In this document: positions 21,246-30,307 of the stretch, piece by piece
How positions within the stretch are numbered: the stretch's first letter is position 1
How the letters are laid out: every line of letters starts with the position of its first letter
Assembly: GCF_022627325.1 (NCBI RefSeq)
Contig: NZ_JAETZZ010000002.1
Span: forward strand, 248,001-312,000
DNA from: Pseudomonas putida
GTDB taxonomy: Bacteria; Pseudomonadota; Gammaproteobacteria; Pseudomonadales; Pseudomonadaceae
Length of the DNA: 64,000 nt
Reading direction: 5' to 3'
Made by a program: the position numbers and the translations under genes
Notes under the pieces: model-generated
What the model was told of the DNA's origin: nothing
Databases searched by the model: none
The model's input: only the letters and a program-made list of their open reading frames with translations

Positions 21246-21287
21246 GGATCCCTGCCCCTTTGGATGGCACGTGGTCGAGTAGCGGCT

Positions 21288-22706
21288 TCAGTAGGCCTGC
21301 TTGCCGGTAAAGGCATTGAGCGTTCGAACCAGAATCACGAAGTCGAGCCAGAGCGACCAGTTATTGATGTACTCGATGTCCGAGTTCACCCGCTGGATCA
21401 TCTGTTCGATGTCCTTGGTTTCCCCCCGGTAGCCACGCACCTGTGCCAGACCTGTCATGCCGGGCTTGATGTTGTGGCGGGCGAAGTAGTCGACGATGTC
21501 CTGGGAGTACAACGTATCGTGTTGCAGCGCATGCGGGCGTGGGCCCACCAGCGACATCTCGCCTGTCAATACATTGAACAGCTGCGGCAACTCATCCAGG
21601 CTGGTGCGCCGGATGAAGGCGCCGACCCGGGTGAGCCTTGGGTCATTCTTCTGCGCCTGCTGGACCACGCCAGCGTCGGGTTGGTGGACGCGCATGCTGC
21701 GAAACTTCCAGATGCGAAACGACTCCCCCGTCCACCCGGTACGTTCCTGGCGGAAAAACACCGGCCCCGGGCTGTCGAACTTGATGATCGCGGCCACCAC
21801 CAACAGTACCGGCGAGGCACACAGCAGAATGAACGCCGCCAGCACGCGGTCTTCCAGGTTCTTCAGGAACAGGCTCATGCCGGTGAGCGGGGTTTCCGAC
21901 AACGTCAATACCGGGATGCCGGCAATTTCACGGACGCTGTGGTTGATCAGGCGCAGCGAGAAGATATCGGGCACCCAGTTGACCGCAATGCACTTGTCCA
22001 AGAGTTTCAGGTAGACATCGTTGATCAGCTCAGAGCCGCCCAGCGGCGTCACCAGATAGACCGTGCGGATCGCGTGCTTGGCGATGAGCTCGTCCAGGTC
22101 GGTAATACGGCCCAATACAGGCAGGCGCAACTTTGCATCGGCCATGTCCTGCCCATCGAGTTGCTCATCGATCAGCACACAACCGACCACCCGCTCACCA
22201 AACCAAGGGTTGTTGCTGATTTTCTGGTAGAGGAAATTCGCCAGGTCGCCCCCGCCGATAATCAACGCGTTGTCCTGGCGAGCATGGGCAGTAAAGCGCT
22301 TTTGCAGTTCGCGCACCACAATATGCAGGAGCAACTGGGCAATGTAACCAAACACAAACAACTGCACCACCAACAGCCGCGAATAGGTTTCACTCTGTTT
22401 GGTGAGAAACGCGATAACCACTAAAAAGCAAAACGTGGCAGACCACGCCTTAAACAACCGGAAGGCTTTGACGGACAGGCCAACGTTACTACGATAAATG
22501 GCATAGTGATCATAAATGACGGCCAGCGCACCTATCAGCAGCAACAGCATGATCACGTAGTCTGAAGTAATATACCCAAACTGGTCATAGATCAGATACC
22601 ACGCGACACTGGTGACGGCGATGCCATCGAGGCCGGCTTGAATGGCGTTACTCACACTACTTCTTCGCTGCAGCAAAGAACGGCTGCTTCTAGGCTCGAA
22701 TACCAT
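21288..22706 (-). CDS. wcaJ: Undecaprenyl-phosphate sugar-1-phosphate transferase (WcaJ-like)
   Basis: This 472-residue polyprenyl-phosphate sugar transferase starts repeat-unit assembly by moving hexose-1-phosphate onto undecaprenyl phosphate. It has about four N-terminal membrane segments (residues 20-130), a Rossmann-like central domain (NALIIGGGDLANFLYQ near 145) and the catalytic C-terminus: KFDSPGPVFFRQERTGWTGESFRIWKFRSMR near 310-340, DPRLTRVGAFIRRTSLDELPQLFNVLTGEMSLVGPRPH near 360-397. Start ATG 22706 follows AGAGGCC. The frame opens at 22832 but the extension lacks a ribosome site. About 170 bases separate it from the gene upstream, so it may have its own promoter. Confidence 0.92.
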   Translation of the reverse strand: MVFEPRSSRSLLQRRSSVSNAIQAGLDGIAVTSVAWYLIYDQFGYITSDYVIMLLLLIGALAVIYDHYAIYRSNVGLSVKAFRLFKAWSATFCFLVVIAFLTKQSETYSRLLVVQLFVFGYIAQLLLHIVVRELQKRFTAHARQDNALIIGGGDLANFLYQKISNNPWFGERVVGCVLIDEQLDGQDMADAKLRLPVLGRITDLDELIAKHAIRTVYLVTPLGGSELINDVYLKLLDKCIAVNWVPDIFSLRLINHSVREIAGIPVLTLSETPLTGMSLFLKNLEDRVLAAFILLCASPVLLVVAAIIKFDSPGPVFFRQERTGWTGESFRIWKFRSMRVHQPDAGVVQQAQKNDPRLTRVGAFIRRTSLDELPQLFNVLTGEMSLVGPRPHALQHDTLYSQDIVDYFARHNIKPGMTGLAQVRGYRGETKDIEQMIQRVNSDIEYINNWSLWLDFVILVRTLNAFTGKQAY

Positions 22707-22876
22707 TATGAGGCCTCTTTTTATGTGCGTGACCCACCTGTTGCCATGACACCCGTGCGATACAACCAACCTTAGATCCAACACCAGATCAGTCAAAAAG
22801 CTGCCACGACCCCCCTCGCCGCTTGATATCACTGTAGCAGTACCCAGCAGGGAGTGCGGGGATCAATCCGCCTCGC

Positions 22877-23626
22877 TCACGGCCCTGTCAGGGTCGCTTT
22901 GCTGAACAGCAACGCCCGCAGCAGGAACAGCGGATTGCCGACCACATAGCGCACGAACAGCCGCTTGGGCTCCCTGCTCAGCCTGTACACCCATTCGCCG
23001 CCCAAGCGGCGTAACCAGTCCGGCGCCCGGGTGACCTTGCCGCCCATGAAATCCAGGATCGCTCCGCCACAGACGATCAGGCAGGGCCTGCCCAATTCAG
23101 CCAGGCGCGCTGCGACGTTTTCCTGCTTGGGCATGCCCATGCCCAGCACGATCAGTTCCGGCTGCTGCTGCTGCGCCAGGTCGATGTAGGTGTCGATACT
23201 GGCAAAGCCGTCATGCAGCGACACGACGTTTACCCCGTAAAGCGCTTCGGCCTGGTCGGCGGCCCGGCTCAGGTACGGCTCCTGGGTGCCCCAGAACGCT
23301 ACCCGCCTGCCGTTGAACGCAGCGAGCAACTCGGGAATGAAATCGGTGCCGTTCATGTTCAGCCCGGGCGCCAGCCCCAGGCGCCGATACAGTATCGCGA
23401 TGCCCGACCCGTCGCGCAGCAGCACGTCCGCTGCCGCCAGCGCTGTGCAGTAGTCGGCGTTGGCAGCCACCAGGTTCATGGCATGGGCATTGACGAAGCC
23501 CAACACCGTTGCCGTGCGCGGCGCGCTCAGTGCCTGCAGCACCTGCTGCTCATCAGCGGCGTCATCGACCACGCGTAGCTTGTCGATGATCGTCTTCCAG
23601 CGTCGCACCCAGGGCCATGCGTCCAT
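22877..23626 (-). CDS. WecG/TagA/CpsF-family glycosyltransferase (GT26)
   Basis: A 249-residue GT26 enzyme. The family core is clear: FVNAHAMNLVAANADYCTALAAADVLLRDGSGIAILYRRLG at about residues 43-83, MNGTDFIPELL near 92, VAFWGTQEPYLSRAADQAE near 110-127 and LIVLGMGMPKQENVAARL near 155-172, then GGAILDFMGGKVTRAPDWLRRLGGEWVYRLSREPKRLFVRY near 188-230. Such enzymes add ManNAc-type or other hexose residues to the lipid-linked intermediate. The wecB gene at 57906 makes UDP-ManNAc and could supply this enzyme too. It abuts the next upstream gene (TGA directly followed by its ATG). Confidence 0.9.
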   Translation of the reverse strand: MDAWPWVRRWKTIIDKLRVVDDAADEQQVLQALSAPRTATVLGFVNAHAMNLVAANADYCTALAAADVLLRDGSGIAILYRRLGLAPGLNMNGTDFIPELLAAFNGRRVAFWGTQEPYLSRAADQAEALYGVNVVSLHDGFASIDTYIDLAQQQQPELIVLGMGMPKQENVAARLAELGRPCLIVCGGAILDFMGGKVTRAPDWLRRLGGEWVYRLSREPKRLFVRYVVGNPLFLLRALLFSKATLTGP

Positions 23627-24814
23627 TCAGCTGTCATCCCGTTTCGAGCGCACCCATTCAACCTGGCGCTTGAGCAGAAAACCGAGGTAAAGGGGAATCT
23701 TCTTCGCCGCGTAGAACGGCGCATACAGCAATACGGAAAACGGGATCACCTCACGCGAGAAGCGCCACCAGGCCAACACCACCGCGGCCAGCAACAGCGC
23801 AAGGTTGATGGTGGCAAGCACTGCCGGCAGTACAATGCCGAGGACCGCAAATGCCAGCCATGCCACGCTGAACACCACCACCATGGCCAAGGCCAGCAGC
23901 GCCAAGGGCGGTACCAGCAGGTCCACGGCCATGGCCAGCAAAGGCCAGTTACCCTGCGCCAGCGAGCGGCGGATCAACCCGGGGCCCTCCGTCAGCAGCA
24001 ACCCCAGATGGCCATGCTCCCAGCGGGTGCGTTGGCTGTTCAGGCCTTCCTGGCTGGTCGGGAACTGGCTGGTGACAGTGGCCGCCGGGCAGAACAGCGG
24101 GGGTTTGCCATCGCGGCACAGCTCCAGGCCCAGCTTGATGTCTTCGACCAGGTGGCCGGTCGCCAGGTTGGCCGCTGTCACGTCCTGCCAACTGAACGCC
24201 ATGCCCGCCCCCATCAACTGGCACGGCAAGCCTGCCCGAGCCCAGCCACGCGGGCGCACCAGATTCTTCACGCGCCAGGCGAATTCGGCGACCTGCACTT
24301 TCAGCCCGGCGCCTGCAGGTGCATGCATCAGGTACAAAGACTGCACCGGCCGGCCAGACTCGACGCAACTGTGCGCCAGGCGCTCGACGGCACCGGCGCT
24401 CACCTGGCAATCGGCGTCGATGATCAGCACCACCTGCGGCGGGTTGTGCGCCAGATGCCGTACGCCGTAGTCCAGCGCATAGCCCTTGCCACGCAGGTAC
24501 GGGTCCTGACGCTCGATCACCTGCGCGCCGGCAGCCCGCGCCAATGCGGCGGTATCGTCGCTGCAGTTGTCCGCCACCACCAGCAACTGGTCGCCCTCGC
24601 GCAATTGCCCGGCGATGCTCGCCAGTGCAGACGCGATGACCAGCGCCTCGTTGTGCGCCGGTACCAACACCGCCACCCGTGGCCGTGCGCCCTTGAGCTG
24701 TGGCACCGGCCGCGCCGGCAGGCACGCCAACAGCACCTGGACCAACAGCACCAGCACCGGCAGCAGCACAAGCAATGCCACGATGCCTAACAGCCAACTC
24801 AATAAAGTAATCAT
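23627..24814 (-). CDS. Membrane-bound family 2 glycosyltransferase
   Basis: A 395-residue GT2 enzyme: an N-terminal membrane helix (residues 3-30), a GT-A domain with VAVLVPAHNEALVIASALASI near 52-72, VVADNCSDDTAALARAAGAQV near 88, a DAD-type motif (LIIDADCQVS near 140), and EDIKLGLELCRDG near 220, followed by two or three C-terminal membrane segments and a basic tail. The organisation resembles IcaA/BcsA-type transferases without the PilZ domain, but the QxxRW equivalent is reduced to SQRTRWEHG. It overlaps the upstream gene by ATGA, showing translational coupling. Confidence 0.88.
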   Translation of the reverse strand: MITLLSWLLGIVALLVLLPVLVLLVQVLLACLPARPVPQLKGARPRVAVLVPAHNEALVIASALASIAGQLREGDQLLVVADNCSDDTAALARAAGAQVIERQDPYLRGKGYALDYGVRHLAHNPPQVVLIIDADCQVSAGAVERLAHSCVESGRPVQSLYLMHAPAGAGLKVQVAEFAWRVKNLVRPRGWARAGLPCQLMGAGMAFSWQDVTAANLATGHLVEDIKLGLELCRDGKPPLFCPAATVTSQFPTSQEGLNSQRTRWEHGHLGLLLTEGPGLIRRSLAQGNWPLLAMAVDLLVPPLALLALAMVVVFSVAWLAFAVLGIVLPAVLATINLALLLAAVVLAWWRFSREVIPFSVLLYAPFYAAKKIPLYLGFLLKRQVEWVRSKRDDS

Positions 24815-26013
24815 GCAATTGCCTTGAAATAGCGAACCAGCCTGGCCGCTTCGGAATCGATATCGTGACGCTGGAGCACGCGCTCGTAGGCAGCCTGGCC
24901 CATCTGCTGCAGGACTTGGGCAGGCTGCGCCAGGCAATCCGCCATGGCCTCGGCCAACGCTTGCACTTCGCCTGCCGGGAACAGCCAACCGTTTTCCCCT
25001 TGTCGAACCAGCTCGGGGATGCCAGCGACAAAGGTCGTCAATACCGGACGACGCAAGGCCATGGCCTCCATGAGGACCACAGGCAGCCCTTCGGCGAAAC
25101 TCGGCAGCACCAGCGCGCGGGCAGCAAGGATTTCTTCCCGGACCTGGGCGCTGCTGATCCAGCCAGTGACGCGCACCTGGCCCTGCAAACCATGGCAGGC
25201 GATCAACGCGTCGATCTGCTCACGCATTTCACCGTCGCCGGCCAGCACCAGTTCGAACGCTACCCCGTCGGCCAACAGGCGCCGGGCGGCTTCAAGCAGC
25301 AGCAGCTGGCCCTTCTGCTCGCACAGGCGCCCTACGCATACCAGCCGCGGCGCTGCCGGGGGCGCGATGGCCGGGCCTTCATGGAAACTGCGCTCCAGGC
25401 CGCAATGCACCACCTTCACCTTGACCCAGTGCTCATGGGCCACCCAGCGAAACAACTGGCTGCGCCCGTACGAACTCACCGCAGCGACGAACGCGGCGCG
25501 GCGCACCTTCTCTGCCATGTGCAGGAATTGCGGCTTGTCGAACTCCTCCGGCCCGTGCACGGTGAAGCTGTAGCGGGGGCCACCGAGGGTGTTGGCCAGC
25601 ATGACCACCTCGGTGGAATTGGTGCCGAAATGGGCGTGCACGTGCTCAGCAGCAGCGTTTTTCAGCCACTGCACGACACGGCACGCTTCAGCCAGATAGA
25701 CCAGGTGATAAGGCCAGGCTCGATCGGCGCGCAACCCCATGCTCAACGCCAGGCGCAGCGCTGAAAGGAAACGCCGCGGCTCGGCGCGCGCTACCTGCAG
25801 CATCGGTTTGAGCAGGCTTTTGAGGCCCCCTTGCAGCACGTAGCGGGTCTTGCCCCGCTCGGCGATATCTTCATCGTCCTGCAACTCGGCGTCCCACCCC
25901 CGCAGGGCGATGCGTTGAACCTCCATGCCTTGACGTTCGAGCGCCAGAATTTCGCGACGAATGAAGCTGTGACTGACCTTGGGATACTGATTGATGAAAT
26001 AAGCAATGCGCAT
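24811..26013 (-). CDS. Family 1 (GT4-like) glycosyltransferase
   Basis: A 400-residue GT-B enzyme. The N-terminal half has KVSHSFIRREILALERQG near 11-29, and HVHAHFGTNSTEVVMLANTLGG near 125. The donor-site half has RLVCVGRLCEQKGQLLLLEAARRL near 225, LVLAGDGEMREQIDAL near 255 and the E-x7-E motif FAEGLPVVLMEAMALRRPVL near 315. It is a retaining GT4-type transferase for assembling the repeat unit. ATG 26013 is preceded by GGGGGCG. Confidence 0.9.
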   Translation of the reverse strand: MRIAYFINQYPKVSHSFIRREILALERQGMEVQRIALRGWDAELQDDEDIAERGKTRYVLQGGLKSLLKPMLQVARAEPRRFLSALRLALSMGLRADRAWPYHLVYLAEACRVVQWLKNAAAEHVHAHFGTNSTEVVMLANTLGGPRYSFTVHGPEEFDKPQFLHMAEKVRRAAFVAAVSSYGRSQLFRWVAHEHWVKVKVVHCGLERSFHEGPAIAPPAAPRLVCVGRLCEQKGQLLLLEAARRLLADGVAFELVLAGDGEMREQIDALIACHGLQGQVRVTGWISSAQVREEILAARALVLPSFAEGLPVVLMEAMALRRPVLTTFVAGIPELVRQGENGWLFPAGEVQALAEAMADCLAQPAQVLQQMGQAAYERVLQRHDIDSEAARLVRYFKAIA

Positions 26014-26092
26014 ACGCCCCCAAATCGAAATCCGTTTACTGATAGGGTCGGGCCGCTTCGGCGACGCCCTGACCTTTACCTCATGCTGTGGC

Positions 26093-27058
26093 TCACTGAC
26101 TACAGGCTAGCTGAGGATGCAACGGCAGCGCTGTTTGCGTGGTGGTGCCGGGCAGTGCTGCTTCTATCTTGGCGAAAACGTCGTCCAGTAGCGCGTTGCG
26201 GCGTCTGTACATGGCGCGTTTCTTCGGCGCGATGTCCTCCAGATTACGCTTGGCAGGCGCCAGGGGGAGCTCGAAGAAGTCCTCACGCAGCGACGCCTCG
26301 GCACCGCTCTCCTGCCATATCACATCATAGTTGGCTGCCAGGTCCTGAGCCTTATCAACCCCGAAATAGGGGTGGCGGTGGTGCCGGCACTGATCACCGA
26401 CAGCATGGATGCGCGCGACCCCGACCGTTCTGGCCAGGCACTTGAGGGCTTCGAGCAGAAAGCTTCGGGGACGCAACCCTTCGAAATCCTTGGTCAGGTC
26501 GCGGTAGATGTTCAGGGAGGTTTCGCTGTCGATGCCTTTATGAATACCTTGCACGGCGCCAATGAACAGGCACAACTCGCCCTCTGTGCGGCACAGGGTG
26601 AACGCCAACGACGCCACGCGCAGGTCAGCCTGGAACAGGTTGATCACCAATTCCCCCTCACGCTTGAACCAGATCGGCCGATCCAGCACCAGAGCGCAAT
26701 CCTTGGAGTAGGCCGACAGGTCACAGACCACTCGGCGCTCCTCGCGCCCCAACAGCAACAGTGCCGGCAACTGGCTGACGACCACCTCATAGTGCGAGGC
26801 CACCACATCGAGCCGCTCACGGGCATCCCAGCATTTGCTGATGTATGGCCACTGCACCACCCCGATGCAGTCCACGCCTAGCCGGGCAAAGCGCTCGTTG
26901 CCCAGCGCAGCGGACATGCGCTGCATGAAGCTGCGCAAGTCCGGCCACTGCCTGATCATGGCTGCGCCCAGCTTGTACTTGTTGTTGAGCGCCCGCAGCG
27001 AGTAGCCCGGTTGCAAGGTGAGGACGCTTTTGGCTAACGATCCGAGCATGTTAGGCAT
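26093..27058 (-). CDS. DUF535 (VirK/YbjX) family protein
   Basis: A 321-residue cytoplasmic protein with no signal or membrane segments. LCLFIGAVQGIHKG near 178-191, HRHPYFGVDKAQDLAANYDVIWQESGA near 235-261 and REDFFELPLAPAKRNLEDIAPKKRAMYRRRNALLDDV near 265-300 are the DUF535 signature. The family includes Shigella VirK and Salmonella YbjX, linked to surface-protein display and antimicrobial peptide resistance; no biochemical activity is firmly known. Its position inside a glycosyltransferase operon, one base from the following gene, suggests a role in envelope polysaccharide assembly or modification. Confidence 0.8.
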   Translation of the reverse strand: MPNMLGSLAKSVLTLQPGYSLRALNNKYKLGAAMIRQWPDLRSFMQRMSAALGNERFARLGVDCIGVVQWPYISKCWDARERLDVVASHYEVVVSQLPALLLLGREERRVVCDLSAYSKDCALVLDRPIWFKREGELVINLFQADLRVASLAFTLCRTEGELCLFIGAVQGIHKGIDSETSLNIYRDLTKDFEGLRPRSFLLEALKCLARTVGVARIHAVGDQCRHHRHPYFGVDKAQDLAANYDVIWQESGAEASLREDFFELPLAPAKRNLEDIAPKKRAMYRRRNALLDDVFAKIEAALPGTTTQTALPLHPQLACSQ

Positions 27059-27059
27059 C

Positions 27060-28034
27060 TCATTTGTACTCGATCAACGCCGGGTTGCCGGCCGTGTACC
27101 TGTTCAGCACGAACCTCATCTGGCCCAGCATTTCCGGGAATTTGCCCAGCACCAGAAAGGCCGCCTGCACTGCGTTTTCCCGCGCCGACCTGCCGCCACG
27201 GCGCGCCAGGCGCAGCATCTGCAAGGGGTAGACCAGCAGCAACCACAGTGCCCACGGGCCCGCCCAGACGCTTGCCAGTGCAACCAGCAGTGGAATGCCC
27301 AGGCCCCACAACCAGGCACGGCGTGACTCTCGCAGCCAATGCCGTTCCGGCGGCGCCCCATGCAGGCAGGCACCTTCGGCATAGGCGTAGCCTGCGCGTA
27401 CGCTGCGCCGCCACCACTGGCCGAAGCGTGTCATGGCGGCATCGTGCAACGTCATTTCAGCAGCCAGGCGCCAGACCTTCCACCCCGCCGCCCTGAGCCG
27501 CACGCACAGCTCGGGCTCCTCCCCGGCGATCAGCGCCGAGCGATAGCCAGCGACGGCCACGAAGGCATCCACACGCATCAGCGCATCACCGCCACAGGCC
27601 TTGGTTTCACCCACCGGGGTGTCCCACTCCAGGTCACACAGCCAGTTGTAGACCGAGTGCTGGGGAAAGCGCTCGCGGCGCCGCCCACACACCACCGCCA
27701 CCTGCGGGTGGGCGTCGAGAAAGGCTCGCGCCGTGGCGAGCCAGCCGGCATCCACTTCGCAATCGCCATCGACGAACTGCACGAGGCGCACGGCAGGCAG
27801 GGCCCTTTGCAGGCAGGCGAAGCCCTCGTTGCGTGCACGCGCGGCCGTGAAAGGTCTGCTCATGTCCAACGTCAGCACCTCGACACCCAGGGCCGATGCC
27901 CGTTGCACGGAACCATCCGTGGAGCCTGAGTCGACGTACACCACCTTGTCCGCACGACCTGCCAACGACGCCAGGCAGCGCTCCAGACGAAGGCCTTCGT
28001 TACGGCCGATAACCACTACGCCAATGCCTGTCAC
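27060..28034 (-). CDS. Family 2 glycosyltransferase with C-terminal membrane anchor
   Basis: A 324-residue GT2 enzyme. GIGVVVIGRNEGLRLERCLASL opens the protein, VVYVDSGSTDGSVQRA is near 35, the metal-binding DGD is in VQFVDGDCEV near 90, and IAGEEPELCVRLRAAGW near 165 supplies the acceptor-side acid. Two hydrophobic segments (about 240-275) anchor it to the membrane. The start is not ATG: the frame has TTG 28052, GTG 28046 and GTG 28034. I prefer GTG 28034, with TGAGG six bases upstream, because the protein then begins at the GT2 fold. Confidence 0.87.
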   Translation of the reverse strand: MTGIGVVVIGRNEGLRLERCLASLAGRADKVVYVDSGSTDGSVQRASALGVEVLTLDMSRPFTAARARNEGFACLQRALPAVRLVQFVDGDCEVDAGWLATARAFLDAHPQVAVVCGRRRERFPQHSVYNWLCDLEWDTPVGETKACGGDALMRVDAFVAVAGYRSALIAGEEPELCVRLRAAGWKVWRLAAEMTLHDAAMTRFGQWWRRSVRAGYAYAEGACLHGAPPERHWLRESRRAWLWGLGIPLLVALASVWAGPWALWLLLVYPLQMLRLARRGGRSARENAVQAAFLVLGKFPEMLGQMRFVLNRYTAGNPALIEYK

Positions 28035-28095
28035 CCTGGACCTCACTCGCAACGCTTGATGAAACCACCCCGTGTACGGTCAGCCATTGCCTGGT

Positions 28096-28620
28096 TCATG
28101 TGAACTCCATCGCTTCGCTGGGTTTTCTCGCCTTGATGGTCGCGGGTACGCCCACGGCCAGTGAGTTGTCCGGCACATCGATCAGCACCACAGCGTTGGA
28201 GCCGATCGCGACGTTGTTGCCGATGCGGATGTTGCCCAGCACCTTGGCCCCGGCGCCGATATCGACGTTGTTGCCAAAGATGGGTGCGATCGGTTCATTG
28301 ACGTTCTTCAGGCCGACCACCACACCGTTGCGGATCCGGCAGTCATCGCCGAATCGCGCATAGCCGCTGATGACGATGCCGCCGAAATGATCGATGACGA
28401 AATTGCGGCCGATCACCACTTCACACGGCAATTCGACGCCGGTGATGATCTGCACGAATTTGAACAGCACCTTGTAGACAAACGACAGCAGCTTGCGCAG
28501 AAGCGCCGGCCGCACCCCGTAGCGCCAACGGCCAAAGCGATAGACCACCAGGACCCAGAAGCCCTGGGCACCCCAATCTCCACCGTGTGCACGCAAGTCC
28601 GCGCGGATGTTCTGGAACAT
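28096..28620 (-). CDS. Hexapeptide-repeat O-acetyltransferase (serine acetyltransferase-like)
   Basis: A 174-residue left-handed beta-helix protein. After a helical N-terminus (ADLRAHGGDWGAQGFWVLVVYRFGRW), hexapeptide repeats run from about residue 72 to 160 (EVVIGRNFVIDHFGGIVISG, GAGAKVLGNIRIGNNVAIGSNAVVLIDVPDNSLAVGVPA). The histidine in VIDHFGG is the expected catalytic base. It resembles CysE-type enzymes but is shorter than housekeeping CysE, and such copies within polysaccharide loci usually acetylate a sugar. Start ATG 28620 has GTAGGTGAAG upstream. Confidence 0.87.
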   Translation of the reverse strand: MFQNIRADLRAHGGDWGAQGFWVLVVYRFGRWRYGVRPALLRKLLSFVYKVLFKFVQIITGVELPCEVVIGRNFVIDHFGGIVISGYARFGDDCRIRNGVVVGLKNVNEPIAPIFGNNVDIGAGAKVLGNIRIGNNVAIGSNAVVLIDVPDNSLAVGVPATIKARKPSEAMEFT

Positions 28621-28628
28621 GGCTTCAC

Positions 28629-29585
28629 CTACCGTGTGGGTTGGCTGGCAAACTGGGTCCTGAGCAACAGCGACCAGGTGGCGCGCGTGTGCAGCCAACA
28701 GGCCTTTATCGCGCCCCAGCCTCGCCCCTTGAGCAGTGCCTTGAGCGCCAGCACCAGGTCACCCAGGCTCACCAGCACCATGTGCAGGATCAGGCCCGGC
28801 ACGCCATGGTGCTTGCGAAAGTACAGCAGCTCGCTCTCGATCTGGTAGCTGGAGATCTGCCGGCTCGCAGCCTCCAGCTCGGCGACCGACTTGGAGCTCT
28901 CCCCGCCGATGTGCACGACGGTGGTATGCGGGTAGAACACCACCTTCCAACCGGCATCCTTGACCCGCTTGCAATGGTCGACTTCCTCGTAATAAAGGAA
29001 GTAGCGCGGGTCGAACAGGCCCACCTGATCGAGCACTTCACGACGCACCAGGTAGAAACAGCCCGGCAACCAGTCGCATTCACGCACCGAGGCATGGTCC
29101 CAGGTCATCTCGTCGACCATCTTCACCCCGGGGAAAAAGCGCCCCAGCCCGGTACGCGCGACAAATACATTCAAGGGCGTGGGGAAGTACCTGCAACTGG
29201 GCTGCAGATCACCGTCGCGCCCCACCAGGCGCACGCCCAGCACGCCGCAGTCCGGGTGCGCGTCCATGTAATCGATGGTTTTCTGCAGGCTGTCGGCAGC
29301 GACGAAAGCGTCGGTGTTGAGCAGCAGCGCGTACTTGCCCTGCAGGTGCGCCAGCAACTGGTTGTTGGCGCGGCCAAAACCGACATTGTGCGTGTTGCTC
29401 AGCAGCACAGCTTCGGGGCAGACCTCGGCCAGGCGCTGCACCGAATCGTCGACGGATGCGTTGTCCACTACCAGATAGCTGGCCAACCGTTCACTGCCGG
29501 CTTGGCGCAGCGCATCGAACATCGGCTGCAACAACGATGCGGTATTGAAATTGACGACCATCACATCGACGGGTTTTCTATCCAT
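28629..29585 (-). CDS. Family 2 glycosyltransferase, rhamnosyltransferase-like
   Basis: A 318-residue GT2 enzyme of the WbbL/RfbN type. VDVMVVNFNTASLLQPMFDALRQAG begins the protein, YLVVDNASVDDSVQRLAEV is near 37, NVGFGRANNQLLA near 66 and LLLNTDAFVAADSL near 90 contains the DxD-like NTDA. A second half motif, YFLYYEEVDHCKRVKDAGWKV near 195-215, matches rhamnosyltransferases. The start overlaps the preceding acyltransferase gene by 8 bases, so the two are translationally linked. The transferred sugar is inferred only from family resemblance. Confidence 0.87.
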   Translation of the reverse strand: MDRKPVDVMVVNFNTASLLQPMFDALRQAGSERLASYLVVDNASVDDSVQRLAEVCPEAVLLSNTHNVGFGRANNQLLAHLQGKYALLLNTDAFVAADSLQKTIDYMDAHPDCGVLGVRLVGRDGDLQPSCRYFPTPLNVFVARTGLGRFFPGVKMVDEMTWDHASVRECDWLPGCFYLVRREVLDQVGLFDPRYFLYYEEVDHCKRVKDAGWKVVFYPHTTVVHIGGESSKSVAELEAASRQISSYQIESELLYFRKHHGVPGLILHMVLVSLGDLVLALKALLKGRGWGAIKACWLHTRATWSLLLRTQFASQPTR

Positions 29586-30195
29586 TGCTGCCGTCTCCGA
29601 AGAAGTACTCGCTGCGTTGGCGCGCCAGCGCAGGTTCTACCGTCGGGTCGTAAGCGCCTTTGCGCTGCTTGACCGTTTCGATCCAGGGGTAGGCATTGCA
29701 GCGCGCTTCGACCCGGGTGATCAGCTCTTCAGTGGTGCAGATGACTTTGGCCGGGTTACCGCCGACCACCGTGCCAGGCGGTACATCCTTGGTGACGACT
29801 GCCCCGGCGGCAACCACCGAGTCAGGCCCGATGGTCACGCGCGGCATGACGATCGCGCCATGCCCGACGAAGCAGTTGTCCTTGATGTCAATGTAGCCGA
29901 CCGAATCCAGGTGCTTGCCGTAACAGATCTCGATCAGCGCCACCACACCATCGTGGCCGATCAAGGTACAGTCCGACAGGCCCACGTTGCTGCCGATACG
30001 CACCAGCGTGGGGTCGGTTACATTGCAGCCGCAGTTGATATAGACATTGCTGCCCACCGAGTGGAATTTGCCCCACCGTGCCAGGTAGGTGCCCCACTCC
30101 AAAGGAGTTGGGTTGCAGAATTTCTTGTAAGCCGAACCTCCCCGTCCTGTTGAGTAGACATACTGCGTCATGGCATTGCGAATCCATCCAATCAT
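29578..30195 (-). CDS. Hexapeptide-repeat acyltransferase (WbbJ/maltose acetyltransferase-like)
   Basis: A 205-residue left-handed beta-helix acyltransferase. Repeats run from about 45 to 150 (VGSNVYINCGCNVTDPTLVRIGSNVGLSDCTLIGHDG, DNCFVGHGAIVMPRVTIGPDSVVAAGAVVTKDVPPGTVVGGNPAKVI). LIGHDG and FVGHGAIV provide candidate catalytic histidines. The closing VPPGTVVGGNPAKVI is typical of sugar O-acetyltransferases. The start at ATG 30195 has CGAGGGT upstream; the frame extends to 30216 only by a non-ATG codon. It is the second acyltransferase in this block, suggesting two acetylation sites on the polysaccharide. Confidence 0.85.
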   Translation of the reverse strand: MIGWIRNAMTQYVYSTGRGGSAYKKFCNPTPLEWGTYLARWGKFHSVGSNVYINCGCNVTDPTLVRIGSNVGLSDCTLIGHDGVVALIEICYGKHLDSVGYIDIKDNCFVGHGAIVMPRVTIGPDSVVAAGAVVTKDVPPGTVVGGNPAKVICTTEELITRVEARCNAYPWIETVKQRKGAYDPTVEPALARQRSEYFFGDGSNG

Positions 30196-30307
30196 TCTGC
30201 TACCCTCGCACTTCAAGCGGTCCTGGACTGTCCCTGAGGCGAACCGGTCTCATTCTTGTTCATGCTGACCCTTTCGCACTCAACCCTTCCCCTCATTGCT
30301 CATCCGT

